46,508 bases of DNA from an uncultured Clostridia bacterium (lineage in GTDB: Bacteria > Bacillota > Clostridia > TANB77 > CAG-508). The stretch spans positions 1-46,508 of the forward strand of contig CANRNW010000001.1 of the NCBI GenBank assembly GCA_947632145.1. The letters are read 5' to 3'. Shown one piece after another: positions 9,401 through 17,576 of the stretch. Within the stretch, counting starts at the first letter, position 1. Every line of letters begins with the position of its first letter. Below the pieces are notes generated by a model that was not told where the DNA came from, searched no databases, and saw only the letters and a list, made by a program, of their open reading frames with translations. The translations under genes and the position numbers were made by a program.

Positions 9401-10746
9401 CAACCAGATGAACATGCTTCATTAAGCATAATATTATCTATAACATTATTTTTCATTTTTATGTATTTCATATCTTGACCACCAATGTCTACAATACTTG
9501 TAACATTTGGCATAAATTGTTTTGCAGCTGTATAGTGAGCTATAGTTTCAATTTCATTTAAATCTATATTTAAAGCAGTTTGAACAAGTTTTTCTCCATA
9601 ACCTGTAACACCACTATATCGTACTATAGCTTTTTTAGGCAATACTGAATATAATTCCTTTAGCATTTTTATAACGCTTTTTAAAGGATTTCCTTCGTTG
9701 CTTCCATATATAGAATGTAAAAGTTTACCGTCTCTATCAATCAATACAAGTTTTGTTGTAGTTGATCCGGCATCTATTCCTATATAGCAGTCACCTTCAT
9801 ATGTAGATAAATCATTAGTTTCAACTTTTGCTTTTTCATGTCTTGCCTTAAATTGAGTATATTCTTCTCCTGTAACGAAAAGTGGTGGTAAAGGCTCTGT
9901 TGTTGTATCTACAGAAGATTTTAATACCTGAATTTTGCTTTTTAATTTTTCTACAGTTATTGGCTTTGAATCTAATGAATCTAATGCAGCACCTTTTGCT
10001 ACTAAAAGATGAGCTTCCTCTGGTACTATTATCTCATCTTCCTTTAAATTTAGTGTTTCTATAAACCTATTTCTAAGTTCAGGTAAGTAGCTTAAAGGTC
10101 CCCCTAAAAATGCAACTTTACCACGAATTGGTCTACCACAAGCAAGCCCACTAATAGTTTGGTTTACAACGGCTTGGAATATAGAAGCTGCTATGTCTTC
10201 TTTTCTTGCACCTTCATTTAATAGAGGTTGTATATCTGTTTTTGCAAAAACACCACAACGAGAAGCAATAGGGTATATTGTATTGTGATTTTTAGCAAGT
10301 TCATTCAATCCAGCAGTATCCGTAGATAATAATGATGCCATTTGGTCTAAAAATGCACCAGTACCACCTGCACAAGTTCCGTTCATACGTTGTTCAATAA
10401 ATTTATCAAAATAAATTATTTTAGCATCTTCTCCGCCAAGTTCAATAACTACATCAGTTTGTGGAATATATTTTTCAACAGAACGTTTACAAGAAACAAC
10501 TTCCTGAATAAATTTTAAATCTAAAAACTTAGCTGCTGACATTGCACCAGATCCCGTTAATGCTATTGTAAAATTAGCTTCTGGATAATCTAATGCTAAT
10601 TTTTGTAATACATTGCAAACTGTATTTTTTGTATCTGAAAAATGTCTTGTATAATCTGTATATATAGTATTTAAGTCGTTATCCATAACTACTATTTTTA
10701 CGGTTGTAGATCCAACATCTACACCAACATGAAGTATTTGTTCCAT
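6410..10746 (-). CDS. Acyl-CoA dehydratase activase, giant fused form, two +1 CGG frameshift sites
   Basis: A 1444-residue fusion of the HgdC/BadF ATPase family with the large C-terminal DUF2229/COG3580-3581-type region. It carries two actin-like ATPase modules (DVGSTTVKIVVMD near residue 9 and GIDAGSTTTKLVLID near 320), each with an iron-sulfur-type cysteine motif (NGTCAGGTGAF and NEACSSGCGSF). The family couples ATP hydrolysis to low-potential electron transfer, typically for 2-hydroxyacyl-CoA dehydratases; no dehydratase lies nearby. Skipping the C of CGG at 9306 (Gly 481, APL-GSRCTVFMNSK) and at 8825 (Gly 641, RGS-GNVTENSK) joins three frames into one protein of the usual length. The start at 10746 follows AAGGTAG. 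A TTGACA/TAAAAT promoter lies upstream. Confidence 0.92.
8822..8825 (-). other. +1 frameshift site 4: CGGA in the activase
   Basis: Minus-strand TCA-CGG-AAA becomes TCA-GGA-AAT (Ser-Gly-Asn) when C8825 is skipped, giving the RCERGSGN junction. Confidence 0.92.
9303..9306 (-). other. +1 frameshift site 3: CGGT in the activase
   Basis: Minus-strand CTT-CGG-TTC becomes CTT-GGT-TCT (Leu-Gly-Ser) when C9306 is skipped, giving APLGSRCTVF. The zero frame stops about 38 bases later. Confidence 0.92.
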
Positions 10747-10782
10747 AATTTCTCTACCTTCTTAGAATAAAAATTTACTTAT

Positions 10783-10811
10783 ATTTTATAATGAATAGAG
10801 GCTTTTGTCAA
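10783..10811 (-). promoter_or_regulatory. Promoter of the activase gene
   Basis: On the minus strand, TTGACA (10811-10806) and TAAAAT (10788-10783) have a 17-base spacer, about 40 bases before the start codon. Confidence 0.7.
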
Positions 10812-10898
10812 ATGAAATAAATGGCAAGAAAAGAGATTATAATCATATTTTATAAACGAACTCATAAGATTTAGTATGTTTGATTTGGGAGATTTAAT

Positions 10899-11514
10899 AT
10901 GTTAAATACTATATGGCCTATTTTTATTATAATTTCATTTGTATATGCGATTTTTTCAGGGAGAGTAAGTGAGATAAATGATGCTATATTTACTTCTGCA
11001 AAAGATGCAGTAGATTTGTGTATAACTTTATTTGGTACAATATGTTTATGGAATGGAATAATGCAAATAGCTTCAAATACAAAAATAATTGAAGTATTAA
11101 AAAAAATAGTAAATCCAATTATGAAAATATTGTTTCCCAAAATAAAGAAAGAAACACAAGTTTATACCGAGATATCAATGAATATGGTTGCAAACATTAT
11201 GGGATTGGGAAATGCAGCAACTCCACTTGGATTAAAAGCAATGAAATCTTTACAAGAACAGAATGAAAAAAAAGATACATTATCAAACGAAATGTTCATG
11301 TTTATTGTAATAAATACTGCATCTTTGCAAATTATACCAACGACAGTAATTGCAATTAGAAGTTCTCTTCGGTTCAAATAACCCAACAGGAATGATTATT
11401 GCAGTATGGATTGCAACTGCATTTGCTTTTATTTCAGCAACACTATCTGCAAAATTATTATGTAGGGAACGAGACCAACATCGTTCTACAATAAATAAAT
11501 CAAAAGGAGATTGA
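10899..11514 (+). CDS. spmA: Spore maturation protein SpmA, one +1 CGG frameshift site
   Basis: An integral membrane protein that acts with SpmB in spore core dehydration and heat resistance. Skipping the C of CGG at 11370 (Gly 158) gives 204 residues, close to B. subtilis SpmA (196). Typical segments are DAVDLCITLFGTICLWNGIM, MNMVANIMGLGNAATPLGLK and the restored RSSL-GSNNPTGMIIAVW. Several hydrophobic helices span the length. Read in the zero frame the protein would stop three codons after the CGG (CGG-TTC-AAA-TAA). The start follows GGGAG. spmB begins seven bases after the stop, and both genes carry the same kind of frame break, about 450 bases apart. Confidence 0.93.
11370..11373 (+). other. 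+1 frameshift site 5: CGGT in spmA
   Basis: CTT-CGG-TTC becomes CTT-GGT-TCA (Leu-Gly-Ser). A zero-frame TAA comes nine bases after the start of the CGG. Confidence 0.93.
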
Positions 11515-11520
11515 TTCTAA

Positions 11521-12049
11521 ATGACATTTGCGAATTATATATCTATGGTATCAATTCCGCTTGTTATACTTATTATAGTAGCAAATGGATTTATGGAAAA
11601 AAAGAAAACGTTTGATATTTTTATAGATGGAGCAAAAGAGGGAATAGGAATAGTTGTAAATATATTTCCAACTTTAATAGGTTTATTTATGGCGATAAGT
11701 GCTCTAAGGGTATCTGGAATATTAGATTTAATTATAAATAAAATAAGTCCTATATTAAATATTTTAAAGATTCCGAGTGAAATTATGCCACTAGCAATGC
11801 TTCGACCAATATCTCGGAAGTGCTTCTATGGCAATAGGAATAGATATAATGAAAAATTATGGGGTAGATAGTAAAATTGGAATGATAATTTCTACAATAA
11901 TGGGTTCAACAGAAACTACTTTATATACAATTGCAATATATACAAGTGTTGTAAGTATTAAAAAAACTAGAGGAGTTTTAAAAGCAGCTTTAATAGGAGA
12001 TGTTATTGGAATGTTGAGCGCTGTAGTATTTTGGCAGTTTTTGTCGTAA
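11521..12049 (+). CDS. spmB: Spore maturation protein SpmB, one +1 CGG frameshift site
   Basis: Membrane partner of SpmA. Skipping the C of CGG at 11815 (Gly 99) gives 175 residues, matching B. subtilis SpmB (178). The restored stretch MLRPIS-GSASMAIGIDIM is the conserved RP(L/I)SG(S/A) signature of the family, followed by MIISTIMGSTETTLYTIAIY near the C-terminus, also family-typical. AAAGGAGA at 11503-11510 lies inside the end of spmA. The pair is an operon. Four or five hydrophobic helices are visible. Confidence 0.93.
11815..11818 (+). other. +1 frameshift site 6: CGGA in spmB
   Basis: TCT-CGG-AAG becomes TCT-GGA-AGT (Ser-Gly-Ser) inside the conserved RPISGSAS motif. Confidence 0.94.
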
Positions 12050-12057
12050 CATTTTTG

Positions 12058-12086
12058 TTGACAACATTAAAAGAATAGAGTAATAT
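12058..12086 (+). promoter_or_regulatory. Promoter of a small peptide gene
   Basis: TTGACA (12058-12063) and TAATAT (12081-12086) have a 17-base spacer, directly after spmB. Confidence 0.65.
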
Positions 12087-12139
12087 AATTATTGTTAAAT
12101 CAAATAAATTTTAATTCAAAAACATTTTTAGGAGACAAA

Positions 12140-12238
12140 ATGATATTTAAAATCATATTATTTTTTATTCTTTATTTTTCAATGAAAAAAATTATTATCA
12201 AAAAATTTTCAAAACAAATTATAAAAAGAATTTCATAG
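12140..12238 (+). CDS. Small hydrophobic/basic peptide, 32 residues
   Basis: An ATG start preceded by TTAGGAGAC, with AGGAG six bases upstream, and a near-consensus promoter about 50 bases further up. The product begins MIFKIILFFILYFS, one membrane-spanning stretch, and continues with a lysine-rich tail (KKIIIKKFSKQIIKRIS). Such composition fits a small membrane peptide, type I toxin-like or structural. No family is recognised. AT-rich DNA produces such composition by chance, so the promoter and ribosome-binding site are the main support. Confidence 0.5.
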   Translation: MIFKIILFFILYFSMKKIIIKKFSKQIIKRIS

Positions 12239-12270
12239 AAAAAATGTATAGTAAGAATTGATATTAATCT

Positions 12271-12331
12271 TGTAGAGGAGTTAATTTTTTAAAAAGAAAT
12301 AAGGCCCCTTTTTATTACCAATTCCTCTACA
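12271..12331. repeat. Nine-base inverted repeat around a possible structured RNA
   Basis: TGTAGAGGA (12271-12279) pairs perfectly with TCCTCTACA (12323-12331) around a 43-base interior containing AAGGCCCC. It lies between the small peptide gene and the convergent walJ-like gene. It could be the 3' end of either transcript or a small structured RNA. Neither arm is followed by a clear T run. Confidence 0.4.
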
Positions 12332-12344
12332 GCCCCCCAATAAA

Positions 12345-13136
12345 TTAAACAACATTTAAAAATGGACTAGGTTCAAATCTTGATGCAACATATAAATCAA
12401 CTGAATTTTTATTATAGTTATTAGTTGCTAATTCTTCTAAAACAGTTTGCTCTGCTAACTCTGGGAAATTATTTTCTTTACTTAAATGACCTAGCATAGC
12501 AGTTTTCAAACCAGAATCAATTAACTTAGAAATCGTATTTCCAGCTTCATTATTTGGAAGATGACCATTAGGTCCTGCAATTCTCCTCTTTAAATTATAA
12601 GGATATGATGAATATTGTAAAACCTCTGGATCATAATTAGATTCTAGCAATACAAAAGAACTATTTTGTAAATTAGTAAAAATCGAAGGAGTGATGTGAC
12701 CAACATCTGTTGCAATACTTATTTTTTTATTTGAACCAAAGATATTAAATCCGCAAGGATCTGCTGCATCATGAGGTATACTAAAAGCAAGTATATCTAA
12801 AGAACCAATAGAAAATTTATTATCTATAGTAAAAGTTTTTTGACATTCTATTGGAACTTTTTTTGCTTCATTAGGCATTGCTTTCCAAGTTTTACTATTT
12901 GCAAAAACAGGTATATTATATTTTTTAGACAAAGTTCCAATACTTTTGATATGGTCGCTATGTTCGTGTGTTACAAGTATTGCTTCAATTTGACTAATAT
13001 CAATACCTATGCTGTTTAAAGCATCAACTATTTTTGTACCACTAACACCTGCATCAACTAAAATGCAGGTGTTATCATTTTGAACTAATAAGCTATTTCC
13101 TGTGCTTCCGCTATATAAACTACAGAATTTTAACAT
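12345..13136 (-). CDS. Metallo-beta-lactamase-fold exonuclease-like protein (WalJ/YycJ family)
   Basis: 263 residues with the metal-binding THEHSDH motif (about residues 57-63), an N-terminal LYSGSTGNS...LVDAG signature, a second-metal Asp in ATDVGH, and the C-terminal LGHLSKENN typical of YycJ/WalJ. Family members are cytoplasmic MBL-fold nucleases implicated in cell-wall regulation or DNA repair; in B. subtilis the gene sits in the walRK operon. Here it follows murA by 14 bases on the same strand, which keeps the link with cell-wall genes. AAAGGAGC precedes the ATG. Confidence 0.88.
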   Translation of the reverse strand: MLKFCSLYSGSTGNSLLVQNDNTCILVDAGVSGTKIVDALNSIGIDISQIEAILVTHEHSDHIKSIGTLSKKYNIPVFANSKTWKAMPNEAKKVPIECQKTFTIDNKFSIGSLDILAFSIPHDAADPCGFNIFGSNKKISIATDVGHITPSIFTNLQNSSFVLLESNYDPEVLQYSSYPYNLKRRIAGPNGHLPNNEAGNTISKLIDSGLKTAMLGHLSKENNFPELAEQTVLEELATNNYNKNSVDLYVASRFEPSPFLNVV

Positions 13137-13150
13137 TTGTATTGCTCCTT

Positions 13151-14410
13151 TTATTCGCTCACTCTTTCTATTTTTGCACCTAGACTTCTAAATTTTTCTT
13201 CAATATTTTCATAGCCTCTATCTATATGCTCTAAATTATAAACCTCAGTTTTACCATTTGCTGCAATACCAGCTATTATGAGAGCTGCACCAGCACGTAA
13301 ATCTGTTGAACAAACTGGAGCACCAGAAAGACTTTTTACTCCTTCAAAAAAAGCAGACTTACCTTGAGCAGTTATTTTTGCACCCATTTTACACAATTCC
13401 TGTGTATATTGAAATCTAGATTCCCAAATACTTTCATTTATTGTGCTTGTACCATCAGCAATAGATAATACAACACCAGCTTGAGGCTGTAAGTCTGTTG
13501 GGAAACCTGGATATGGTAAAGTTTTTATATTTGCCTTATTAGGTCTTTTTGTACATTTTATTCTTAGTGTATCACCAGATTCTTCAACTGTTCCACCCAT
13601 TTCTATTACTTTAGCAGTTATAGATTCTAAATGCTTTGTTATACAATTTTTTATTGTTATATCTCCTTTTGTTGCCATTGCTGCAAACATAAATGTACCT
13701 GCTTCAATTTGGTCTGGAACTATAGAATATGTAGAACCGCCCTTTAATTCTTTTACACCGTTAATTTTTATAACATCTGTTCCAGCACCTCTTATATCTG
13801 CTCCCATTGTATTTAAGAAATTCGCAACATCAACAATATGAGGTTCCTTGGCAGCATTATCTATTATTGTAGTACCTTCTGCCAAAACGCTTGCAAGCAT
13901 TACATTTATTGTTGCACCTACTGAAACTATATCCATATATATAGAGGTTCCTACAAGTTTTTTTGCACTTGCAGTTATATTACCTTGAGTAACTTCTACA
14001 TTGGCACCCAATGCTTCAAATCCTTTAATATGTTGATCTATTGGTCTAGCTCCTAAATTACATCCTCCAGGTAAACCAACTTGTACATTTTTACATCTAC
14101 CAAGCATAGAACCAATTAAATAGTATGATGCTCTAAACTTTCTTGTTATATCTAAAGGTGCTTTGGTACAACAAATATCTCTAGTATCTATTGTTATTTC
14201 ATTTTTTGTAATCCAAGTTATTTTTGCACCAATTTTTTCTAGTATTTCACAATACAATTTAACATCACTAATGTTTGGCAAGTTTTCAATTCGACATATA
14301 CCATTTATCAATAATGTCGCAGGTAGAATTGCTACAGCTGCATTTTTTGCACCACTTATAGTAACTTCTCCTTTTAGAGGAGTGCCTCCAGTAATAACTA
14401 ATTTTTCCAA
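13151..14410 (-). CDS. murA: UDP-N-acetylglucosamine 1-carboxyvinyltransferase MurA
   Basis: First committed step of peptidoglycan synthesis: transfers enolpyruvate from PEP to UDP-GlcNAc. 419 residues, the normal length. The catalytic-loop Cys is in GLPGGCNLGARPIDQHIKGF. FPTDLQPQAGVV and the C-terminal DLRAGAALIIAGIAANG are also family signatures. It has Cys rather than Asp at the PEP site, as in fosfomycin-sensitive enzymes. It starts after GGGGGTAATTTA and leads an apparent murA-walJ operon. All CGG triplets inside are out of frame. Confidence 0.97.
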   Translation of the reverse strand: MEKLVITGGTPLKGEVTISGAKNAAVAILPATLLINGICRIENLPNISDVKLYCEILEKIGAKITWITKNEITIDTRDICCTKAPLDITRKFRASYYLIGSMLGRCKNVQVGLPGGCNLGARPIDQHIKGFEALGANVEVTQGNITASAKKLVGTSIYMDIVSVGATINVMLASVLAEGTTIIDNAAKEPHIVDVANFLNTMGADIRGAGTDVIKINGVKELKGGSTYSIVPDQIEAGTFMFAAMATKGDITIKNCITKHLESITAKVIEMGGTVEESGDTLRIKCTKRPNKANIKTLPYPGFPTDLQPQAGVVLSIADGTSTINESIWESRFQYTQELCKMGAKITAQGKSAFFEGVKSLSGAPVCSTDLRAGAALIIAGIAANGKTEVYNLEHIDRGYENIEEKFRSLGAKIERVSE

Positions 14411-14472
14411 TTAAATTACCCCCAAATATATTTTTAGCGTAAGAACTCATTTTTACGAATAAAATATACCAT

Positions 14473-14502
14473 AAAAGAGTTGTAAAAACAACTCTTTTTA
14501 AG
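14473..14502 (-). terminator. Terminator after spoIIR
   Basis: AAAAGAGTTGT (14473-14483) pairs with ACAACTCTTTT (14488-14498) around an AAAA loop. A/T tracts on both sides allow termination on either strand; on the minus strand it lies just downstream of spoIIR and upstream of murA. Confidence 0.75.
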
Positions 14503-14550
14503 AAATTTGTTTAGAAGATAAGGTAAATAAAAATCAAATATATATATTAC

Positions 14551-15189
14551 TTATCTTTTTGCAACAAGTCCCCAACTTTGGAAGACTTCTATTAGTTTAA
14601 ACTTAAATTTAACCTCAGTGTTAGCACCTGTAATCAAATCATATTCTTCAGAAGAAATATCATTTTTTAAAGTTCCTTTTGATTCTTCTGGAACTATTCC
14701 AGAAGTTACATCAACAAAGCATAGTGGAGGAAACATCACACACCACCAGTTTTTACCACTTGCATTACCTATTTCAATTCTTAAAGCATCGTAAAGTCCT
14801 GCAGGAAATGATACATCTCCATAAGTCTTTGTTGGAAATTCAAACTCACCAATAGATACCTTAATATCATAATCATAACCGTTTTGAATTACAGTATCTT
14901 GTGCTACTTTTTTTATATTATCCAAATTATCTTGAGCAATCTTAATATAATCATCTTTAGATATACCTTCTTTACAAACTGTTTTCATATATTCAATTAC
15001 TTTGTCTCGCACTATATATTTTAAATTTTGATCTGAGTCAGAATCGCTATTTGCAATTACATGTAGCCTAAATACACTTTCTTGTAAATGTGCTGAAACT
15101 TTTGTGGCATAAGATAGTGCAGATGTGAATATAAATAGTAATAGTAAAAATATTATTAGTGTAAAACGATTTAATAAAAATTTTTTCAT
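14551..15189 (-). CDS. spoIIR: Stage II sporulation protein R
   Basis: A secreted forespore signal that activates SpoIIGA cleavage of pro-sigma-E in the mother cell. 212 residues. An N-terminal membrane/signal segment (FTLIIFLLLLFIFTSALSYA) precedes the conserved SVFRLHVIANSDSDSDQNLK and the WWCVMFPPLCFVD motif near residue 155. An in-frame ATG 12 bases upstream is part of the sequence around GGAGGTTATT, which serves as ribosome-binding site for the ATG at 15189, so I chose the latter. The gene stands alone between a terminator and a divergent promoter region. Confidence 0.95.
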   Translation of the reverse strand: MKKFLLNRFTLIIFLLLLFIFTSALSYATKVSAHLQESVFRLHVIANSDSDSDQNLKYIVRDKVIEYMKTVCKEGISKDDYIKIAQDNLDNIKKVAQDTVIQNGYDYDIKVSIGEFEFPTKTYGDVSFPAGLYDALRIEIGNASGKNWWCVMFPPLCFVDVTSGIVPEESKGTLKNDISSEEYDLITGANTEVKFKFKLIEVFQSWGLVAKR

Positions 15190-15320
15190 AATAACCTCCA
15201 ATACTGTAAAATTATTTCTTAATAAAAAGTATTAACCAAAATTTTAAAAATATACATTTTAGGTTAATGAATATTGTCGAATTAAATTGTATGAAACTTT
15301 GTAATATTTTTGTAATAATA

Positions 15321-15349
15321 TTGACACATTTGAAATAAAATGGTAAAAT
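15321..15349 (+). promoter_or_regulatory. Promoter of the unknown 174-residue protein
   Basis: TTGACA (15321-15326), 17-base spacer, TAAAAT (15344-15349) with an extended -10 TGG. A GAGGAGG ribosome-binding site follows. Confidence 0.75.
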
Positions 15350-15385
15350 TTACCAGTAACGAAAATTTATGAGGAGGCTCTAAGT

Positions 15386-15910
15386 ATGTACAGTAATGAA
15401 AATATTAAAAAAGTATGTAGTTTTTGTGTAAGTGATTTACATTTAATAACAATGTTGCTCCCATATTTAAATAAGAAAATAAAAGATCAAGAAAAAGTAT
15501 TAACAATATTAGAAAAAGATTTAGAAGAACAAATAAATTTAGTTTTATCAAGATTAACATTAAATAAACAAGAAAAATCAAATTTAATAAATATAAATTG
15601 GAATAAAAAAGCAATATATAATTTTGAAATAATAAAAGGAGAAATCGATAAAGAATGTAATAATAGTAAAGTAAATATTATTGTAAATGGAAGTAAAGAG
15701 TATATAGACTTAGTAAATAAAAAGTTAAATGAAATATTTAATTTTTTGAGATTCAAGAGTGAAATAAAAATAATAAATTGTTATGATATAACTAAATTAG
15801 ATGAAGATATAAAAGAGATACTAAAATCACACGATACCATACTTAATACATCAGGGGAAAAAGAAATATCAGAAGTATTTGAGGGGTATGAAAAACAAAA
15901 AGGTGCATAA
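15386..15910 (+). CDS. Hypothetical lysine/isoleucine-rich cytoplasmic protein
   Basis: 174 residues, not recognised. The N-terminus (NIKKVCSFCVSDLHLITMLL) has two cysteines three apart. A charged helical middle (about residues 30-70) could form a coiled coil, and VNIIVNGSKEYIDLVNKKL near residue 95 is predicted mixed alpha/beta. No signal peptide or membrane helix. A clear promoter, GAGGAGG ribosome-binding site and terminator make it a real single-gene unit, convergent with yqeK. Confidence 0.75.
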   Translation: MYSNENIKKVCSFCVSDLHLITMLLPYLNKKIKDQEKVLTILEKDLEEQINLVLSRLTLNKQEKSNLININWNKKAIYNFEIIKGEIDKECNNSKVNIIVNGSKEYIDLVNKKLNEIFNFLRFKSEIKIINCYDITKLDEDIKEILKSHDTILNTSGEKEISEVFEGYEKQKGA

Positions 15911-15927
15911 AAGCACCTTTATTTTTT
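15897..15927. terminator. Bidirectional terminator
   Basis: AAAGGTGC (15899-15906) pairs with GCACCTTT (15913-15920), followed by ATTTTTTT on the plus strand, with an A tract on the other side. Shared by the convergent hypothetical gene and yqeK. Confidence 0.85.
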
Positions 15928-16476
15928 TAACAAATAATTTCTAGCTAAAATTGTATCAAGATGAATTTGGCTGTTTTTTTCTAAACATTCTTTTATAGTT
16001 AAATTTAGCATATATAAAATACTTGCATCTAAATCTTTAAATGCTAAATCTCGTATATAATCAACGTCTTCATAATTTCTATCTAATCCAATACCATCTG
16101 CAATAAATAATATTTTAGATAACATATTCATATTTTCTCCTCCAGTTGTATGAAGAGAAATTGCTTTACACATTTTGTCAGAAAATCCAAATTCTTTTTT
16201 ACATATATCTGCTCCAATTTTTGCATGTAATAGAGTAGGGGAAGCCATTTCAACAGTGTTAACAGGTATATTATTGTCTTTTGCGTATTTTAATTTTTCA
16301 TCAGATGGCATTTCTTTTGCTATATCGTGAGCAAGCCCAATAAATCTTGCTTCTTCTATATCTACATTATAATGTTGTGCTAATTTCTCACACATTTCCA
16401 TCACGCATATACTATGAAAAAAGCGCTTTTCAGATAATTTATTTTTTAATACATTTTTTATTTCTTCTATTTCCAT
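15919..16476 (-). CDS. yqeK: Symmetrical Ap4A hydrolase-type HD protein YqeK
   Basis: 185 residues with HD-domain signatures: FFHSICVMEMCEKLAQHY (first His), GLAHDIAKEMP (HD pair near residue 49), LLHAKIGA, ISLHTTGGENM, and LFIADGIGLDRNYEDVD with the final Asp. YqeK enzymes cleave Ap4A to ADP. The gene follows ddl on the same strand after about 50 bases, so it may be the end of the murF-ddl transcript. AAAGGAGTAAAAAT precedes the ATG. Confidence 0.9.
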   Translation of the reverse strand: MEIEEIKNVLKNKLSEKRFFHSICVMEMCEKLAQHYNVDIEEARFIGLAHDIAKEMPSDEKLKYAKDNNIPVNTVEMASPTLLHAKIGADICKKEFGFSDKMCKAISLHTTGGENMNMLSKILFIADGIGLDRNYEDVDYIRDLAFKDLDASILYMLNLTIKECLEKNSQIHLDTILARNYLLKK

Positions 16477-16526
16477 ATTTTTACTCCTTTTGGTATTTAG
16501 GTAAGAATAACTATCGTGACAGTGGG

Positions 16527-17576
16527 TTATCTATGTAATCCTAATTCAATCAATTCATCTAATAATTTGCTATAACTAATTCCTGCTTCTTCCCATAATT
16601 TTGGGTACATACTAATACTTGTAAATCCTGGAAGAGTATTTATTTCATTTAAATATATTTTAGATGTATTTTTATCTACAAAAAAATCTACTCTAGATAG
16701 ACCCTTTCCATCTATTGCTTTAAATGCTTTTATTGCTAGATGTCTTATTTCATTAGAAATGCTTTCTGGTAGTTTTGCTGGAATGCAAAGTGCAGAATTT
16801 GAATTTTTATATTTTGCATCAAAGCTATAAAATTCTTCAGCAGGTAGTATTTCTCCTACGCAAGAGGCTTTAACATCTTCATTTCCAAGAACAGCACATT
16901 CAACTTCGTGTCCATTTATAAATTCTTCTATCAATATTTTTTTATCAAATTTACTTGCATATTCTATATAATTTTCTAATTCTTCTAAATTATTAGCTTT
17001 ATTTACACCAACAGATGAGCCAGAATTAGATGGTTTAATAAATAGTGGAAACCCTAATTTTTTAGAAATAACTTCACTTATTTCTTTAAGAGAAAGAATA
17101 GTTTCATTAAACTCATCATCTACATATATGTATTTTTCATTATATTTTCTAATATATACATATTTTGCTTGATTTATTTTCGCTTTGTCTAAAACTATTT
17201 TTGTATATGCTTTATCCATACCAACACAAGATGATAGAATATTGCAACCAACATAAGGTTTTTTTAATAATTTAAACAATCCTTGAATACTGCCATCTTC
17301 ACCATATAATCCATGCAATACAGGGAATATTATATCTAATCCATTCAAATATTCTATAACATTTTCAATTTTTTCATTAACATTTATAGAATCTCCGACA
17401 CTTAAAATCTTTTTATCTGGATCAAAATATTTATACCAGTTTCCAGTTTTATCAATATAAATTGGATAAATATCATACTTTGCACTATCTAAATTTTTTA
17501 TTACAGATGTTCCAGAAACAATAGAAACATCATGCTCAGTAGACATTCCTCCAAAAACGACACCAACTTTTAACAT
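16527..17576 (-). CDS. ddl: D-alanine--D-alanine ligase
   Basis: An ATP-grasp ligase making the D-Ala-D-Ala peptidoglycan dipeptide. 349 residues. Signatures are GGMSTEHDVSIVSG at the N-terminus, PVLHGLYGEDGSIQGLFKLL, FIKPSNSGSSVGV and the C-terminal INEINTLPGFTSISMYPKLW-type motif (here LNEINTLPGFTSISMYPKLW). Its length and motifs place it with VanA/DdlA-type ligases. The ATG abuts the stop of murF (TAA-ATG), with AAGGAGGA inside the murF end, so the two are translationally linked. The substrate for MurF is made by this enzyme. Confidence 0.96.
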   Translation of the reverse strand: MLKVGVVFGGMSTEHDVSIVSGTSVIKNLDSAKYDIYPIYIDKTGNWYKYFDPDKKILSVGDSINVNEKIENVIEYLNGLDIIFPVLHGLYGEDGSIQGLFKLLKKPYVGCNILSSCVGMDKAYTKIVLDKAKINQAKYVYIRKYNEKYIYVDDEFNETILSLKEISEVISKKLGFPLFIKPSNSGSSVGVNKANNLEELENYIEYASKFDKKILIEEFINGHEVECAVLGNEDVKASCVGEILPAEEFYSFDAKYKNSNSALCIPAKLPESISNEIRHLAIKAFKAIDGKGLSRVDFFVDKNTSKIYLNEINTLPGFTSISMYPKLWEEAGISYSKLLDELIELGLHR

